From Comamonadaceae bacterium (GTDB taxonomy: Bacteria > Pseudomonadota > Gammaproteobacteria > Burkholderiales > Burkholderiaceae_C), in assembly GCA_009996515.1 (NCBI GenBank), contig JAACZV010000007.1:126017-190016 (forward strand): a stretch of DNA of 64,000 nt. Direction: 5' to 3'. Both the position numbers and the translations under genes were made by a program. The first letter of the stretch is position 1. Each line of letters opens with the position of its first letter. Positions 7,780 to 18,949 of this stretch are shown piece by piece. The notes beneath the pieces were generated by a model, which saw nothing but the letters and a program-made list of their open reading frames with translations, did not search any database and was not told the origin of the DNA.

Positions 7780-9552
7780 ATGCGCCTGACCCGCCTCTTC
7801 CTGCTGACCACCGGGCTGCTGCTCAGCCTGGTGACGGCGCTGTTGCTGCGTTCCGTCTGGGTCGACTGGCACACCGTCTCGACGGCCGAGACCGGCCTGG
7901 CGGCCATGCAGCGCGCCTATCTCGCGATGCAGGTGGCCGAGAAGGCCTCGGCCGAGCGCGGGCCGGCCAACCAGGTGCTCAGCGATGGCGAACCCGCCGA
8001 CCCGGCCAAGCGCACGCGCCTGGCCCAGTTCCGCCACGCCACCGACGCCGCCTTCGAGGCGGCCGACGCGGCGCTGGCCCAGGCGCCTGCCGGCGCCGCC
8101 GCCATCGGCCTGGTCGAGCTGCGCCAGGCGCGCCAGGAACTGGCGCGGGCGCGGGCCGAGCTGGACCGCGTCGCCGCCCTGCCCCACGCGCTACGCAGCG
8201 CGCCCGGCGCGCGGGTGACGCGCAGCCCCGTCGACGCCATGTTCGCCGTCATCGACACGCTGTTCGGCGGCGTGACCACGCTGTCCGCCGAGGCCGAGGC
8301 CATCTACCCGGAGCTGGCCCTGTCGCTGGTGGGCGCCCGCCATGCGGCCGAGCTGCGCGAATACGCCGGCCGGCTGGGCTCGGAGTTCAACACGCCGCTG
8401 GCCACGCAGGCGCCGCTGACGCGCGGCGAGCAGCACGCCATCCAGCGCCTGGAGGGCCGCATCGAGCAGCTGCGCCGCCTCATCAGCCTGCAGGCCCGCC
8501 GCGCCGACGCGCCGCTGCGCCGCGCCGTCGAGCGCATGGAGGCGCGCTACTTCGGCGAGAACCTGCCGTTCGTGCACGAGCTGACCGCGCGCGGCCAGGC
8601 CGGCCAGGCCTATGGCGTCGACGCCGCCGCCTTCGTGGCCCGCTATGTACCGCCCATGGGCAGCATCGTCGAGCTGCGCGACACGCTGTTCGAGGCCGGG
8701 CGGCAGGCGGCCAGCGCCCGGGTGGCCGCCACGCGCGAGCGCCTCATCGTCAACCTTGCGCTGGGCCTGGCCGTGCTGGGCATTGAGCTGGGCGTGTTCC
8801 TGCTGATACGCCACCGTGTGCTGAAGCCGCTGCTGAGCAGCACGCGCACGATGACGGCCATCATGCAGGGCCGTGTGCCGCCACCCGACCAGACGCTGCC
8901 GACCGACCGCGATGACGAGATCGGCGCGATGCAGCGCGCCGTCGCCGCGCTGCGCGACGCCACGCTGCGCAGCCGTGCGCTGGAGGCCGAGCGCGAGCAG
9001 CTCATCGAGCAGCTGCGCGTCGCCAGCGACACCGATTTCCTGACCGGACTGCCCAACCGCCGCGCCTTCACCGAGCGTGCCGACGGCCTGCTGGCCCAGG
9101 CACGCCGCCATGGCTGGCCGGTGGCGCTGCTGGTCTTCGACCTGGACCACTTCAAGCGCATCAACGACCTGCACGGCCACCAGGTGGGCGACCGGGTGCT
9201 GCGCACCGCGGCGGCCATCGCCCGCGACGAGGTGCGCGCCGGCGAGCTGCTGGCCCGCCATGGCGGCGAGGAGTTCGTCGTGCTGGCGCCCGACTGCGGC
9301 CCCGACCAGGCCCTGCAGCTCGCCGAGCGGCTGCGCGCCGCGCTGGCCGACGCGCCCGTCGCGACGGCCGATGGCCAGGAGCTGCGCATCAGCGCCAGCT
9401 TCGGCCTGGCCTGCACGCCGGCGCGCGGGCTGCCGGACCTGGACCGCCTGTTCCACGCCGCCGACCAGGCGCTCTACGCCGCCAAGTCCCGGGGGCGCAA
9501 CCGCGTGGTGCTGGCCGGCGCGCCGGTCATGACCGCGCAAGACGCAGGCTGA
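7780..9552 (+). CDS. Membrane-anchored diguanylate cyclase
   Basis: A 590-residue protein expected to make cyclic di-GMP. It has an N-terminal membrane helix (about residues 7-25), a large helical periplasmic sensor region, a second membrane helix (about 325-345, LALGLAVLGIELGVFLLI), a HAMP-like linker and a C-terminal GGDEF domain. The active-site loop reads GGEEF (in RHGGEEFVVL), the active variant, after FDLDHFKRINDLHGH. The product-inhibition site, normally RxxD ahead of the loop, reads RAGE, so feedback inhibition may be weak. It is monocistronic and diverges from the M20 peptidase gene. Confidence 0.92.
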   Translation: MRLTRLFLLTTGLLLSLVTALLLRSVWVDWHTVSTAETGLAAMQRAYLAMQVAEKASAERGPANQVLSDGEPADPAKRTRLAQFRHATDAAFEAADAALAQAPAGAAAIGLVELRQARQELARARAELDRVAALPHALRSAPGARVTRSPVDAMFAVIDTLFGGVTTLSAEAEAIYPELALSLVGARHAAELREYAGRLGSEFNTPLATQAPLTRGEQHAIQRLEGRIEQLRRLISLQARRADAPLRRAVERMEARYFGENLPFVHELTARGQAGQAYGVDAAAFVARYVPPMGSIVELRDTLFEAGRQAASARVAATRERLIVNLALGLAVLGIELGVFLLIRHRVLKPLLSSTRTMTAIMQGRVPPPDQTLPTDRDDEIGAMQRAVAALRDATLRSRALEAEREQLIEQLRVASDTDFLTGLPNRRAFTERADGLLAQARRHGWPVALLVFDLDHFKRINDLHGHQVGDRVLRTAAAIARDEVRAGELLARHGGEEFVVLAPDCGPDQALQLAERLRAALADAPVATADGQELRISASFGLACTPARGLPDLDRLFHAADQALYAAKSRGRNRVVLAGAPVMTAQDAG

Positions 9553-9621
9553 CGGCCTCGCATCAGGCAGGACCGCGGCGCTGGGTTAGGCTGGCGGCAT
9601 CTGTTCCCGAAAACCGTCACC

Positions 9622-9834
9622 ATGAAGATCCAGACCCTTGCCGCCGCCCTCGCCATCGCCCTGACGGCGGCCTTCGCCGCTCCCGCCGCCGAGGCCCGCG
9701 TGGCCCCGCATCACAAGAGCGGCCATGCCGGCGTGCAGGCCAAGGCCGCGAAGAAGAAGCCCGCCAAGGCCAAGCACAAGAAGAAGGCCGGCAAGCACGC
9801 CGCCAAGAAGACCCGCAAGAAGACCATGGCCTGA
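9622..9834 (+). CDS. Small secreted lysine/alanine/histidine-rich protein
   Basis: A 70-residue protein with a clear signal peptide (MKIQTLAAALAIALTAAFAA, cleavage probably near AEA). The mature 45 residues are almost only Lys, Ala, His, Gly and Arg, with repeated KKK-type blocks like a histone H1 tail, and one late Met. Such a mature peptide would be very strongly basic. No function is established for this kind of protein that I can name; binding of DNA, phosphate polymers, LPS or metal (through His) are possibilities. The start is fixed by the signal peptide. It is convergent with metW. Confidence 0.7.
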   Translation: MKIQTLAAALAIALTAAFAAPAAEARVAPHHKSGHAGVQAKAAKKKPAKAKHKKKAGKHAAKKTRKKTMA

Positions 9835-9847
9835 GCGGCCGCGGCCC

Positions 9848-10423
9848 TCACTCCCGCTCGAACTTGAACACGGCCACGCTGGCCAGCAGATTGGGCAGCG
9901 TGCGCACCGGTTGGCCGTTCTGCAGGCCGAAGGCGTCGAGGATCTTGAGCCGGTTCTTGCGCGCCAGCACGCCGAAGTCGGCGAAGGTGCCGACGCGGAT
10001 GTTGGGCGTGTCGTACCACTCGTAGGGCAGCGCCCGCGTGACCGGCATGCGGCCCACCAGCACCTGCAGCCGGTTGGGCCAGTGGGCGAAGTTGGGGAAG
10101 CTGACGATGCCCATCTTGCCGACCCGTGCCGTCTCCTTGAGCATCTGTTCGGCATTGCGCAGATGCTGCAGCGTCTCCAGCTGCAGCACGACGTCGAAGC
10201 TCTGGTCCTCGAAGATGGACAGGCCCTCCTCCAGATTGCGCTGGATGACGTTGACGCCGCGCTTCACGCAGGCCAGCAGGTTGGCGTCGTCCAGCTCCAC
10301 GCCGTAGCCGCTGCAGCCCTTGTGCTTGATGAGGTGTTCCAGCAGCTCGCCGGTGCCGCAGCCCAGGTCCAGCACGCGCGAGCCCGGCGGCACCAGGGCC
10401 GCGATCGCAGGATCGAAGCTCAT
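9848..10423 (-). CDS. metW: Methionine biosynthesis protein MetW
   Basis: A 191-residue class I SAM-methyltransferase-fold protein; the glycine motif [12 protein letters not shown] is near the N-terminus. MetW is the usual partner of MetX in proteobacteria and is needed for, or stimulates, homoserine O-acylation. Its start overlaps the metX stop by four bases (ATGA), so the two are co-translated. Length and the segment [12 protein letters not shown] are typical for the family. Confidence 0.95.
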   Translation of the reverse strand: MSFDPAIAALVPPGSRVLDLGCGTGELLEHLIKHKGCSGYGVELDDANLLACVKRGVNVIQRNLEEGLSIFEDQSFDVVLQLETLQHLRNAEQMLKETARVGKMGIVSFPNFAHWPNRLQVLVGRMPVTRALPYEWYDTPNIRVGTFADFGVLARKNRLKILDAFGLQNGQPVRTLPNLLASVAVFKFERE

Positions 10424-11592
10424 ATGGCCACCCCCTTGAACTGCAGCACGGCAGGCGGTTCCAGCTCGCCCGCGATGCGCTCGAAATAGGCCCGCAGCAC
10501 GCCGTGGTAGCGCGGATCGTCAAGCAGGAAGGCGTCGTGGCCATGCGGCGCATCGATCTCCGCGTACGACACGTCCAGCCGGTTGTCGAGCAGCGCCTTG
10601 ACGATTTCCCGCGAGCGCGCCGGCGAGAAGCGCCAGTCGGTCGTGAAGCTCGCCACCAGGAACTTGGCGCGTGCGCTGGCGAAGGCGCGCGCGAGGTCGC
10701 CGCCATGCGCGGCGGCCGGATCGAAGTAGTCCAGCGCACGCGTGATCAGCAGATAGGTGTTGGCGTCGAAATAGTCGCTGAACTTGTCGCCCTGGTAGCG
10801 CAGATAGCTCTCGATCTGGAACTCGATGTCCTGCGTCGAATAGCCCAGCTCGCCGGACTTCAGCTCGCGGCCGAACTTCTCGGCCATCACGTCGTCGCTG
10901 AGGTAGGTGATGTGGCCGATCATGCGCGCCACGCGCAGGCCGCGCTTGGGCACCACGCCGTGGGCGTAGAAATGGCCGCCGTGGAAGTCGGGGTCGGTCA
11001 CGATGGCGCGGCGTGCCACCTCGTTGAAGGCGATGTTCTGCGCCGACAGGTTGGGCGCCGTCGCGATGGCGATGCAGTGGGCCAGGCGGTCGGGATAGCG
11101 CAGCGCCCAGTCCAGCGCCTGCATGCCGCCCAGCGACCCGCCCAGCACGGCCGCCAGCTTCAGGATGCCGAAGCGCTCGACGACGCGGGCCTGGGCGTCC
11201 ACCCAGTCCTGCACCGTGACGACGGGGAAGTCAGCCCCCCAGGCCCGGCCGGTCGCCGGGTTCACGTGCATGGGGCCGGTGGAGCCGAAGCAGGAGCCGA
11301 GGTTGTTGACGCAGATGACGAAGAACCTGTCGGTGTCCAGCGGCTTGCCCGGCCCGATCAGGTTGTCCCACCAGCCCTCGCTCCTGGGCTGGCCGGCATA
11401 AGTGCCTGCGACATGGTGGCTGGCGTTTAGCGCATGGCAGACCAGCACCGCGTTGCTGCGCTGGGCATTGAGCCGGCCATAGGTCTCGACCATCAGGTCG
11501 TAGGGCCCGAAGCTGGCGCCGCTGCGCAGCGGCAGCGGCTCGTCGAAATGAAAACTCTGCGGCGACACCTCGCCGACGCTTCGGCCCGTCAT
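10420..11592 (-). CDS. metX: Homoserine O-acyltransferase MetX (MetXS)
   Basis: Catalyses acylation of L-homoserine (succinyl-CoA or acetyl-CoA), the committed step to methionine, in the cytosol. The product is an alpha/beta-hydrolase of 390 residues with the nucleophile serine in [12 protein letters not shown] and the acid and histidine of the triad in FTTDWRF and [13 protein letters not shown] start at MTGRSV because GGAG lies six bases upstream; a TTG four codons earlier would destroy that spacing. Beta-proteobacterial members are often succinyltransferases despite the MetX name, so the donor is left open. It forms an operon with metW. Confidence 0.93.
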   Translation of the reverse strand: MTGRSVGEVSPQSFHFDEPLPLRSGASFGPYDLMVETYGRLNAQRSNAVLVCHALNASHHVAGTYAGQPRSEGWWDNLIGPGKPLDTDRFFVICVNNLGSCFGSTGPMHVNPATGRAWGADFPVVTVQDWVDAQARVVERFGILKLAAVLGGSLGGMQALDWALRYPDRLAHCIAIATAPNLSAQNIAFNEVARRAIVTDPDFHGGHFYAHGVVPKRGLRVARMIGHITYLSDDVMAEKFGRELKSGELGYSTQDIEFQIESYLRYQGDKFSDYFDANTYLLITRALDYFDPAAAHGGDLARAFASARAKFLVASFTTDWRFSPARSREIVKALLDNRLDVSYAEIDAPHGHDAFLLDDPRYHGVLRAYFERIAGELEPPAVLQFKGVAI

Positions 11593-11605
11593 GGCCCACT
11601 CCAAT

Positions 11606-11640
11606 GAAAAAACCGGCGGCCACTGTTGCGGACGCCGGTT
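11606..11640 (-). terminator. Intrinsic terminator after the chemoreceptor gene
   Basis: Perfect 8-bp arms AACCGGCG and CGCCGGTT around a 14-base loop are followed, reading the minus strand, by a run of T. It lies downstream of the methyl-accepting protein gene and just ahead of metX, so metX needs a promoter within or after it, or uses read-through. Confidence 0.8.
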
Positions 11641-11714
11641 GCTTCGGAGTCCTGTTTAGCGGCATTTGTAGAGCGCCCGCAATCCGGAACAAATCGGCGC
11701 TATGGGGGGGGATT

Positions 11715-13049
11715 CTAGCCCCGCCCGTCGAGCCGGAACTGCGCCACCGCGCCGGCCAGCAGCTGCAGCTGCTGGCGCAGGCTGTCGGCGGCGGCGGCCG
11801 ACTGCTCCACCAACGCGGCGTTCTGCTGCGTCATGTCGTCGAGCTGGCTGACGGCGCCGTTGATCTGCACGATGCGCGCGCTCTGGTCGGCCGCGCCGGC
11901 GGCGACCTCGCCGATCATGTCGCTGACCTTCTGCACGTTGTCGACGATCTCCTGCATGGTCGCGCCGGCATGCTGCACCAGGCGGGCACCGGTCTCGGTG
12001 CGCTCGACGCTGGCCGTGATCAGCGACTTGATCTCGCGCGCCGCACCGGCCGAGCGCTGCGCCAGCGAGCGCACCTCGGTGGCGACGACGGCGAAGCCCT
12101 TGCCCTGCTCGCCCGCACGGGCCGCCTCGACGGCGGCGTTCAGCGCCAGGATGTTGGTCTGGAAGGCGATGCTGTCGATCAGGCCCACGATGTCGCCGAT
12201 GCGGCGCGAGCTGGTGTTGATCTCCTCCATCGTCGCGACCACCTCGGACACCTCCTGGCCGCCGCGCTGCGCCACTACGGCCGCGCCCGCGGCCAGCTCG
12301 CGCGCCTTGCCCGCCGCGTCGGCGCCGTGGCGCACGCCCTGGGTCAGCTCGTCCATGGAATTGGTCGTGCGCTGCAGGCTGGAGGCCGTGCGCTCGGTGC
12401 GCTGGCTGAGGTCGTGGTTGCCCGCCGCCACCTCGTCGCTGGCGGTCTCGATGCTGAAGGCCGAGGTCTTGACCTGGCTGACCAGGCCGCGCAGGCTGGC
12501 CTGCATGGTCTCCAGCGCGCGCAGCAGATCGGCCGCCTCGTCGCGGCCGGCGATGCGCACGTCGTTGTTCAGGTCGCCGCCGGCGATGGACTGGGCCACC
12601 GTGCAGGCATAGCGCATGGGCGTGGTGATGGTGGAGGAGTTGATCAGCGTCAGCGGCACCACCAGCACCAGCACCAGGGCCAGCACGGCCAGCGCACGCC
12701 AGCCTATGCGCGCCATCTCGGCGTCGAAGCGGGCATCGGCCGCGCGGGCCTGCCGGTCGGCAGCGTCGGTCAGCGTCTGCATGCGCGTCTCGATGCCGGC
12801 CAGCGTCTCGCGGCTGCGCTCCGGCAGGCCTTCCTGCTGCCGCAGCTCGGCCAGCGTCTGGCGCACGGCGGCCAGTTGCTGAAGATCACGCGTGGTCTGC
12901 GCCGTGGCCTCGGCATGCAGGGCCGACAGCTGACGCCCCCCCAGCAGCCCCGTCAGCGCCAGCGCGGCGAACATCAGCAGCACCATGGCGATGGCTCCGT
13001 GCATGCGGGTGCGGATGGTGAAACTGCGCATCCAGGTGGCGACATTCAT
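11715..13049 (-). CDS. Methyl-accepting chemotaxis protein
   Basis: A 444-residue transmembrane chemoreceptor that signals to CheA/CheW. It has a first membrane helix at about residues 18-38, a short helical periplasmic region (about 40-115), a second helix at about 118-140, a HAMP domain and a cytoplasmic four-helix bundle. The highly conserved tip is present ([20 protein letters not shown], then [14 protein letters not shown]). The small ligand region resembles the four-helix-bundle Tar-like type, ligand unknown. It is preceded by a 241-bp gap to sppA and followed by a terminator. No CheR-binding C-terminal pentapeptide is evident. Confidence 0.93.
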   Translation of the reverse strand: MNVATWMRSFTIRTRMHGAIAMVLLMFAALALTGLLGGRQLSALHAEATAQTTRDLQQLAAVRQTLAELRQQEGLPERSRETLAGIETRMQTLTDAADRQARAADARFDAEMARIGWRALAVLALVLVLVVPLTLINSSTITTPMRYACTVAQSIAGGDLNNDVRIAGRDEAADLLRALETMQASLRGLVSQVKTSAFSIETASDEVAAGNHDLSQRTERTASSLQRTTNSMDELTQGVRHGADAAGKARELAAGAAVVAQRGGQEVSEVVATMEEINTSSRRIGDIVGLIDSIAFQTNILALNAAVEAARAGEQGKGFAVVATEVRSLAQRSAGAAREIKSLITASVERTETGARLVQHAGATMQEIVDNVQKVSDMIGEVAAGAADQSARIVQINGAVSQLDDMTQQNAALVEQSAAAADSLRQQLQLLAGAVAQFRLDGRG

Positions 13050-13290
13050 GGCCTTGCTTCCTTGCTCCTTGCCGGACCGCCGGGGGCGATCTCCTCCCCG
13101 GCATGCTAATGATCACTTTGGTGAGAGCAAGAACTGTTTGGCCTTGCTTTGCGATTTGCCGAACACTTGGCAAAAAGTCCGCCCCCCTGTGGAGTTGTTG
13201 CCATCCGGCGGATCTTTCTGCCGGCGCTCGCCGCAATGAACCCGGCCCGGCGCAAGGACCGGCCATTGACGTGCAGGGCCCGACCCCGCC

Positions 13291-15174
13291 CTAAGGCGCA
13301 CCGCAAAGGCAATGCACGGCCGCGGCGCGGTCCCACTGGCCGCGCGCGGCCAGCCTGGACAGCTCCTTGAGCACCGCCAGCTCCTCGACGACGGGGGCCG
13401 GCAGCGCGTCCAGGCCCAGCGACTGCCCCAGGGCCACGGCCAGCGACGGCGCCATCACGTCGCCCAGCGACGCGAGCAGGCGCTCGCTGCGGCTGAGCTC
13501 GCGCTCCACATAGGCCAGGCGCGGCTTCTCGCCCGCCTTGAGCTCCAGCTTGGCCAGCTGCGCCGCCGCCTGCACCGCGTCGTCGAAGCTGCCCAGACGG
13601 TCCACCAGGCCGCGCTCGCGCGCCTGCGCGCCGGTCCAGATGCGGCCCTGGGCGACGGCGTCTATCTTCTCCGGCGTGCTCTTGCGCGCCTGCGCGGCCA
13701 GGCCGGTGAAGCGGGCGTAGATGTGGTCGACGCCGGACTGCACGGCCGCCTTCAGCCGCGGGTCCAGCGGGCGGCGCGGGTCGTAGCCGCCAGCCAGCCA
13801 GGTGGTCGTGACACCGCCGGTGTGCAGCGACAGCTTGTCCATCAGGCCCTCGGCCGTGGGCAGGATGCCGAACACGCCGATGCTGCCGGTGATGGTGCCG
13901 GCGTCGGCGATGACGGCGTCGCTGGCCATGGAGATCCAGTAGCCGCCCGAGGCCGCCACGTCGCCCATGGAGACGACCACGGGCTTGCCGGCGGCGCGCG
14001 TCAGCTCCAGCTCGCGGCGCACGATCTCGGACGCGAAGGCGCTGCCGCCGGGCGAGTTCACGCGCAGCACGACGGCCTTGATGGCCTCGTCCTCGCGGGC
14101 CTTGCGGATCAGCCGGGCCGTGGAGTCGCCGCCGATGCGGCCCGGGCCGGCCTCGCCGTCGACGATCTCGCCCTCGGCCACGACGACGCCCACGCCGGGC
14201 TGCAGCTTGCTGGGTGCGCCGGCGTCCTTCACATAGGCCAGGTATTGGGCCAGCGACACCTGGCGGAAGCTCTTGCTGTCCGCGTCCTGGGCGCCCTTGG
14301 CGATCAGCAGCTCGCGCATCTGGTCGCGCGTCTTCAGGCCGTCGACGAGCTTGGCCTGCACCGCCAGCTGGGCCGCGTCGCCCTTGACGGCGGCCAGCAG
14401 CTGCGGGATCTGCTCGATGCTGCGGGTGATGGCGCCGGCCTCCAGCTTGCGCGCGGCCTCCACGCTGGCCGTGAAGCCGTTCCACAGCTCGCCGTAGACC
14501 AGGCCCTCGGCCTCCAGCGTCGCGGGGCTGGGGCCGGTGGCGGTGTAGGGCTCGGCAAAGCTCTTGTAGGTGCCGACCTTGACGACGTGGGCCGTGACGC
14601 CCAGGCGGTCCAGCGCGTCCTTGTAGTAGGTGCGCCAGCGGCCGAAGCCCTCCAGCATGACCATGCCCATGGGGTGCAGATAGACCTCGCCGGCCTGGGC
14701 GGCGAGGAAGTAGCCGCGCTGGCTGTAGCTGTCGGCATAGGCGAGGACGGGCTTGCCGCTGGTCTTGCGGAAGCGCTGCAGCGCCGCGCTGACCTCGTGC
14801 AGCCCGGCCAGGCCGGCGCCCTGCAAGTCCTGCACGTCCAGCAGCACCGCGCTGATCCTGTCGTCCCGGGCGGCCTGCTCCAGCGCCGCCAGCACGTCGC
14901 GCAGCCGCGTCTGCTTCGGAACACCGCGGCCCTGGGCCTGGGCCATCAGCTGCTCGCGCGGGCTGCCGGAGAACTGCTCGACCAGGTTGCCGTCGAGCTT
15001 GAGCACCAGCGTGGTCTTGTCGGCCAGGGGCTTGGGGCCGCGCGTCAGCAGCGCCGTCGCGACGACGACGATGAGCAGCAGCACCAGCAGGTTCATCAGC
15101 GCCCGGCGCGTGCCGTCGAGCAGCCACCAGGCCTTGGAGAACAGCCAGCCTATCGCGGAGAACAGGGACTTCAT
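13291..15174 (-). CDS. sppA: Signal peptide peptidase SppA, 67-kDa type
   Basis: An inner-membrane serine protease that degrades cleaved signal peptides. The 627-residue product has one membrane helix near residues 28-44 and the tandem SppA fold. The catalytic Lys lies in the first half ([12 protein letters not shown]204) and the nucleophile Ser in the second ([12 protein letters not shown]378), the arrangement known for the E. coli long form. I use the ATG of MKSLFSAIG with AAGG upstream; a GTG three codons earlier is also open. Single gene, divergent from the GltB-like gene. Confidence 0.93.
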   Translation of the reverse strand: MKSLFSAIGWLFSKAWWLLDGTRRALMNLLVLLLIVVVATALLTRGPKPLADKTTLVLKLDGNLVEQFSGSPREQLMAQAQGRGVPKQTRLRDVLAALEQAARDDRISAVLLDVQDLQGAGLAGLHEVSAALQRFRKTSGKPVLAYADSYSQRGYFLAAQAGEVYLHPMGMVMLEGFGRWRTYYKDALDRLGVTAHVVKVGTYKSFAEPYTATGPSPATLEAEGLVYGELWNGFTASVEAARKLEAGAITRSIEQIPQLLAAVKGDAAQLAVQAKLVDGLKTRDQMRELLIAKGAQDADSKSFRQVSLAQYLAYVKDAGAPSKLQPGVGVVVAEGEIVDGEAGPGRIGGDSTARLIRKAREDEAIKAVVLRVNSPGGSAFASEIVRRELELTRAAGKPVVVSMGDVAASGGYWISMASDAVIADAGTITGSIGVFGILPTAEGLMDKLSLHTGGVTTTWLAGGYDPRRPLDPRLKAAVQSGVDHIYARFTGLAAQARKSTPEKIDAVAQGRIWTGAQARERGLVDRLGSFDDAVQAAAQLAKLELKAGEKPRLAYVERELSRSERLLASLGDVMAPSLAVALGQSLGLDALPAPVVEELAVLKELSRLAARGQWDRAAAVHCLCGAP

Positions 15175-15259
15175 GGGCAGCACCTTGAGGGTTGACGCGT
15201 GGCGATTGTGCGTGCCCGCGGCCTTAAGCTCCGCCGCTCATGGTTTGTGAGGACACCAC

Positions 15260-16912
15260 ATGCTTGCCTGGCCCGGCTGGACGCGACGCATCAACGAACA
15301 TTTCCCGCTGCGCTATCTGACCTGGGTGCTGTGCGGCCTGCTGGCGCTGTTCTTCGCCATCGGCTGGACGGCGGGCCTGGGCCACGGCGTGCTGGTGCTG
15401 GTCTTCCTCGCGCTGACGCTGCTGGGTCTGCGCGATGTGCGCCAGCAGCGCCACTCCATCCTGCGCAACTACCCCGTCATCGGGCATCTGCGCTTCCTGC
15501 TGGAGTTCATCCGGCCCGAGATCCGCCAGTATTTCCTGGAGGGCGACAACGACGCCGCGCCGTTCTCGCGCGCCCAGCGCTCCATCGTCTACCAGCGCGC
15601 CAAGGGCGACCCCGACCAGCGCCCCTTCGGCACGCAGCTGGACGTGGGCGCGCGCGGCTACGAATGGATCAACCATTCGCTGGCGCCCACGCACCTGACC
15701 AGCCACGACTTCCGCATCACCATAGGCGCGGGCCGCGCCCAGCCCTATTCGGCCAGCGTCTTCAACATCTCGGCGATGAGCTTCGGCGCCTTGAGCGCCA
15801 ACGCCATCCTGGCGCTGAACAAGGGCGCAAAACAAGGCGGCTTCGCGCACGACACCGGCGAGGGCTCGATCAGCGCCCACCACCGCGTGCACGGCGGCGA
15901 CCTGATCTGGGAGATCGGCTCGGGCTACTTCGGCTGCCGCAACGACGACGGCTCGTTCAGCGCGGAGCGCTTCGAGGCCGCGGCGCGCGACCCGCAGGTC
16001 AAGATGATCGAGCTCAAGCTCAGCCAGGGCGCCAAGCCCGGCCATGGCGGCGTGCTGCCGGGCCCCAAGGTCAGCGCGGAGATCGCCGCCGCGCGCGGCG
16101 TGCCGGTGGGCCAGGACTGCATCTCGCCGGCCCGCCACAGCGCCTTCTCGACGCCCGTGGAGATGATGCAGTTCATCGAGACGCTGCGCACGCTGAGCGG
16201 CGGCAAGCCCACCGGCTTCAAGCTCTGCATCGGCCACCCCTGGGAATGGTTCGCGCTGGCCAAGGCCATGCTGGAGACCGGCATCACGCCGGACTTCATC
16301 GTCGTCGACGGCGCCGAGGGCGGCACGGGCGCGGCGCCGCTGGAGTTCACCAACAACGTCGGCGCGCCGCTGCAGGAGGGGCTGCTGCTGGTGCACAACA
16401 CGCTGGTCGGGCTCAACCTGCGCGACAAGGTCAAGATCGGCTGCGCCGGCAAGGTCACGACGGCCTTCGACATCGTGCGCCTGATGGCGCTGGGGGCGGA
16501 CTGGTGCAACGCCGGGCGCGGCTTCATGTTCGCGCTGGGCTGCATCCAGGCCCAGGCCTGCCACACCGGCCACTGCCCCACCGGCGTGACCACGCAGGAC
16601 CCGGTGCGCCAGCGCGCCATCGTCGTGCCCGACAAGGCGCAGCGCGTCGCCAACTTCCACCAGAACACGCTGAAGGCGCTGAAGGAGCTGGTCGAGGCGG
16701 CGGGCCTGTGCCACCCGCAGGAGATCACGGCCCAGCACATCGTGCACCGGCTGGACAAGCATGAGGTGAGGCTGCTGGCCAACCTCATTCCCTTCGTCGA
16801 GCCCGGCGCGCTGCTGCGCGGCGAGCTGCCGCACAACACCTTCCGCATCTACTGGCCGCTGGCCAGCGCCCACAGCTTTGCGCCGCAGGGCGCCATCGCG
16901 CGCATGGCCTGA
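15260..16912 (+). CDS. FMN-binding glutamate-synthase-family protein (GltB-like)
   Basis: A 550-residue stand-alone homologue of the FMN/3Fe-4S synthase domain of glutamate synthase. Two membrane helices occupy roughly residues 18-60, after which the TIM-barrel domain carries recognisable segments FNISAMSFGALS, GDLIWEIGSGYFGCR, DGAEGGTGAAP and the cysteine cluster CIQAQACHTGHCPTG expected to bind an iron-sulfur cluster. The glutaminase and central domains are absent, so it is not a complete glutamate synthase; the physiological reaction of these membrane-linked relatives is not established. It is a single gene on its strand. Confidence 0.85.
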   Translation: MLAWPGWTRRINEHFPLRYLTWVLCGLLALFFAIGWTAGLGHGVLVLVFLALTLLGLRDVRQQRHSILRNYPVIGHLRFLLEFIRPEIRQYFLEGDNDAAPFSRAQRSIVYQRAKGDPDQRPFGTQLDVGARGYEWINHSLAPTHLTSHDFRITIGAGRAQPYSASVFNISAMSFGALSANAILALNKGAKQGGFAHDTGEGSISAHHRVHGGDLIWEIGSGYFGCRNDDGSFSAERFEAAARDPQVKMIELKLSQGAKPGHGGVLPGPKVSAEIAAARGVPVGQDCISPARHSAFSTPVEMMQFIETLRTLSGGKPTGFKLCIGHPWEWFALAKAMLETGITPDFIVVDGAEGGTGAAPLEFTNNVGAPLQEGLLLVHNTLVGLNLRDKVKIGCAGKVTTAFDIVRLMALGADWCNAGRGFMFALGCIQAQACHTGHCPTGVTTQDPVRQRAIVVPDKAQRVANFHQNTLKALKELVEAAGLCHPQEITAQHIVHRLDKHEVRLLANLIPFVEPGALLRGELPHNTFRIYWPLASAHSFAPQGAIARMA

Positions 16913-16942
16913 GGGCCGGTCAGGCGGCCCCGCGCACCGGCC

Positions 16943-17569
16943 TCAGGCCGTCGGCGCCGTGTCGATGAAGCTCTGGCGCTGGGACAGCTTGTCCATGTGG
17001 CGCGCCAGGTTGGGGTGGGTCTCGCGCCAGGCGATCTCCGGGAAGCGGAACTCCAGCCAGCCCAGCGCGCAGCCGACCGCGATGTCGGCCAGCGAGAAAT
17101 GGTTGCCCGAGCACCAGGGCTTGTCGCCCAGGCCCTGGCTCATCGCGGCCAGCGCGGCGCTGACCTTGGTGAGATGCCGGTCTATCCAGGCCTGGCTGCG
17201 CTGTTCGGGCCTGCGCCCGGCCCAGGTGCGCTCCAGGCGCACGAGGATGGCCGCGTCGGCGATGCCGTCGGCCAGCGCCTCCCAGGTACGCACCTCGCAG
17301 CGCTCGCGGCCGCGCTCGGGAATGAGCCGGCCCACCGGCGACAGCGTGTCCACGTACTCGACGATGACGCGCGAGTCGAACACCGCGCCGGCGATGGAGT
17401 CCTGGCCCTCCATGACCAGGCAGGGCACCTTGCCCAGCGGGTTCATCCTGAGGATGGCATCGCTGCCCCAGACGTCTTCCAGCACCAATTGATAGTCGAG
17501 CTTCTTCTCGGCCATCACGATGCGCACCTTGCGCACGTAGGGGCTGGCGAGAGATCCGATCAACTTCAT
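16943..17569 (-). CDS. Glutathione S-transferase family protein
   Basis: A 208-residue cytosolic GST-fold protein. The thioredoxin-like domain begins MKLIGSLASPYVRKVRIVMA and contains NPLGKVPCLVMEG with the cis-Pro; the helical domain follows from about residue 85. The SPYVRKV start resembles the YibF-like group, in which Ser is the glutathione-activating residue. The frame is open upstream but the MKLIGS start fits the fold; an ATG two codons earlier (MTMKL) is the only close alternative. Substrate unknown. Confidence 0.88.
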   Translation of the reverse strand: MKLIGSLASPYVRKVRIVMAEKKLDYQLVLEDVWGSDAILRMNPLGKVPCLVMEGQDSIAGAVFDSRVIVEYVDTLSPVGRLIPERGRERCEVRTWEALADGIADAAILVRLERTWAGRRPEQRSQAWIDRHLTKVSAALAAMSQGLGDKPWCSGNHFSLADIAVGCALGWLEFRFPEIAWRETHPNLARHMDKLSQRQSFIDTAPTA

Positions 17570-17762
17570 GGTCATAGGGCAAACAGGGGTGGCACAAGTC
17601 GGAACGATTCTAGCCAGCGCCCCTAGTCGGACCGCCCGTGAAGAAGCCCTGTCGGCTCTGGTACACAGCCTCCCGATGCGGGGCTTGCCAGGCCGCCGCA
17701 TGGGGGCCACAGTGCTGCCCGGCCCGCCGCGGTAGACGGCGGCCTCCATCAAGGGAGATCCC

Positions 17763-18949
17763 ATGCTCGACCTCGAAGCCGCCCCCCCCGCGGCCACCAC
17801 GCCTGCGCCCGCCGCGCCGCGCGTCCTCGACATCCGCTTCACCGGCTCCGGCAGCGAGTACTTCCGCATCTGGGCGGTCAACCTGCTGCTCATCCTCGTC
17901 ACGCTGGGGCTGTACCTGCCCTTCGCCAAGGCGCGGCGCATCCGCTACTTCTATGCAAACACCCTGGTCGATGGACAGGCGCTGAGCTTCCACGGCGACC
18001 CGTGGAAGATGTTCCGCGGCTTCCTGCTGCTGGTGGTGATGATGGGGGCGTACAGCGCCGCCGGCCATTTCTCCTCCACGGCGGCCTTCATCGCCTTCCT
18101 GATCCTGTGCGCGGTCTGGCCGGCGCTGTGGCGCGCGTCGCTGCAGTTCCGCCTGGGCAACACCAGCTGGCGCGGCCTGCGCCTGCGCTTCGAGGGCTCG
18201 CTGAAGGACGCCTACCTCGCCTGCGCGCCCAGCTATCTGCCCGCCATGGCCCTGGTGGGCGCCGCGGCGCTGATGGACCCGGGCCGCAACGCCGAGGCCG
18301 CCCGCGGCTTCACGCCGGCCATGAGCCTGTACCTGGCCGGGGCGCTGTGCATGCTGCTGCTGGCGCCCTGGTCGCTGGCACTGTTCAAGCGCTACCAGCA
18401 CAACGGCTACCGCATCGCCGGCCAGCATGCCCGCATCCATCTGCCGGCCGGCAGCGTCTATGCACTGGCGCTGAAGACCGTCGGCGTCGCGCTGCTGGCG
18501 GTGGCGGTGGCGGTCGCCGTGGTGGCCTTGCTGTTCTTCGTGGCACGCGCCATGGGCGCCAACTGGCGCGGCGGCGCCGGCGTCTTGTTGACCAGCCTGG
18601 GCGCTGCGCTCTCCTATCTGCTGGTGTTCGCCGCCGCCCTGCCCTATGGCGCCACCCGCATGCAGAACCTGGCCTGGAACGGCACGCGCAGCGAGGCGCT
18701 GGGCTTCAAGAGCCGGCTGAAGTTCCGCGCGCTGTTCGGGCTGACGCTGAAGAACTGGCTGCTGACGGCGCTGACGCTGAGCCTGTACCGCCCCTTCGCC
18801 GCCGTCGCCACGGCAAGGCTGCGGCTGGAGGCCGTCGGCATCGGCTGCGACGAGGATCCCGCCGACTGGCTGGCCACGGCCTCTGCCGGTCATGCCGATG
18901 CGACGGGCGACATCGCCGGCGACTTCTTCGGCATCGACATGGGCCTGTG

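Noticed and set aside
13155..13174. Terminator for sppA (TTTGCC/GGCAAA inverted repeat)
   Set aside because: The 6-bp arms are followed by no T-run on the minus strand and the site lies over 115 bp past the stop; at most a regulator site.
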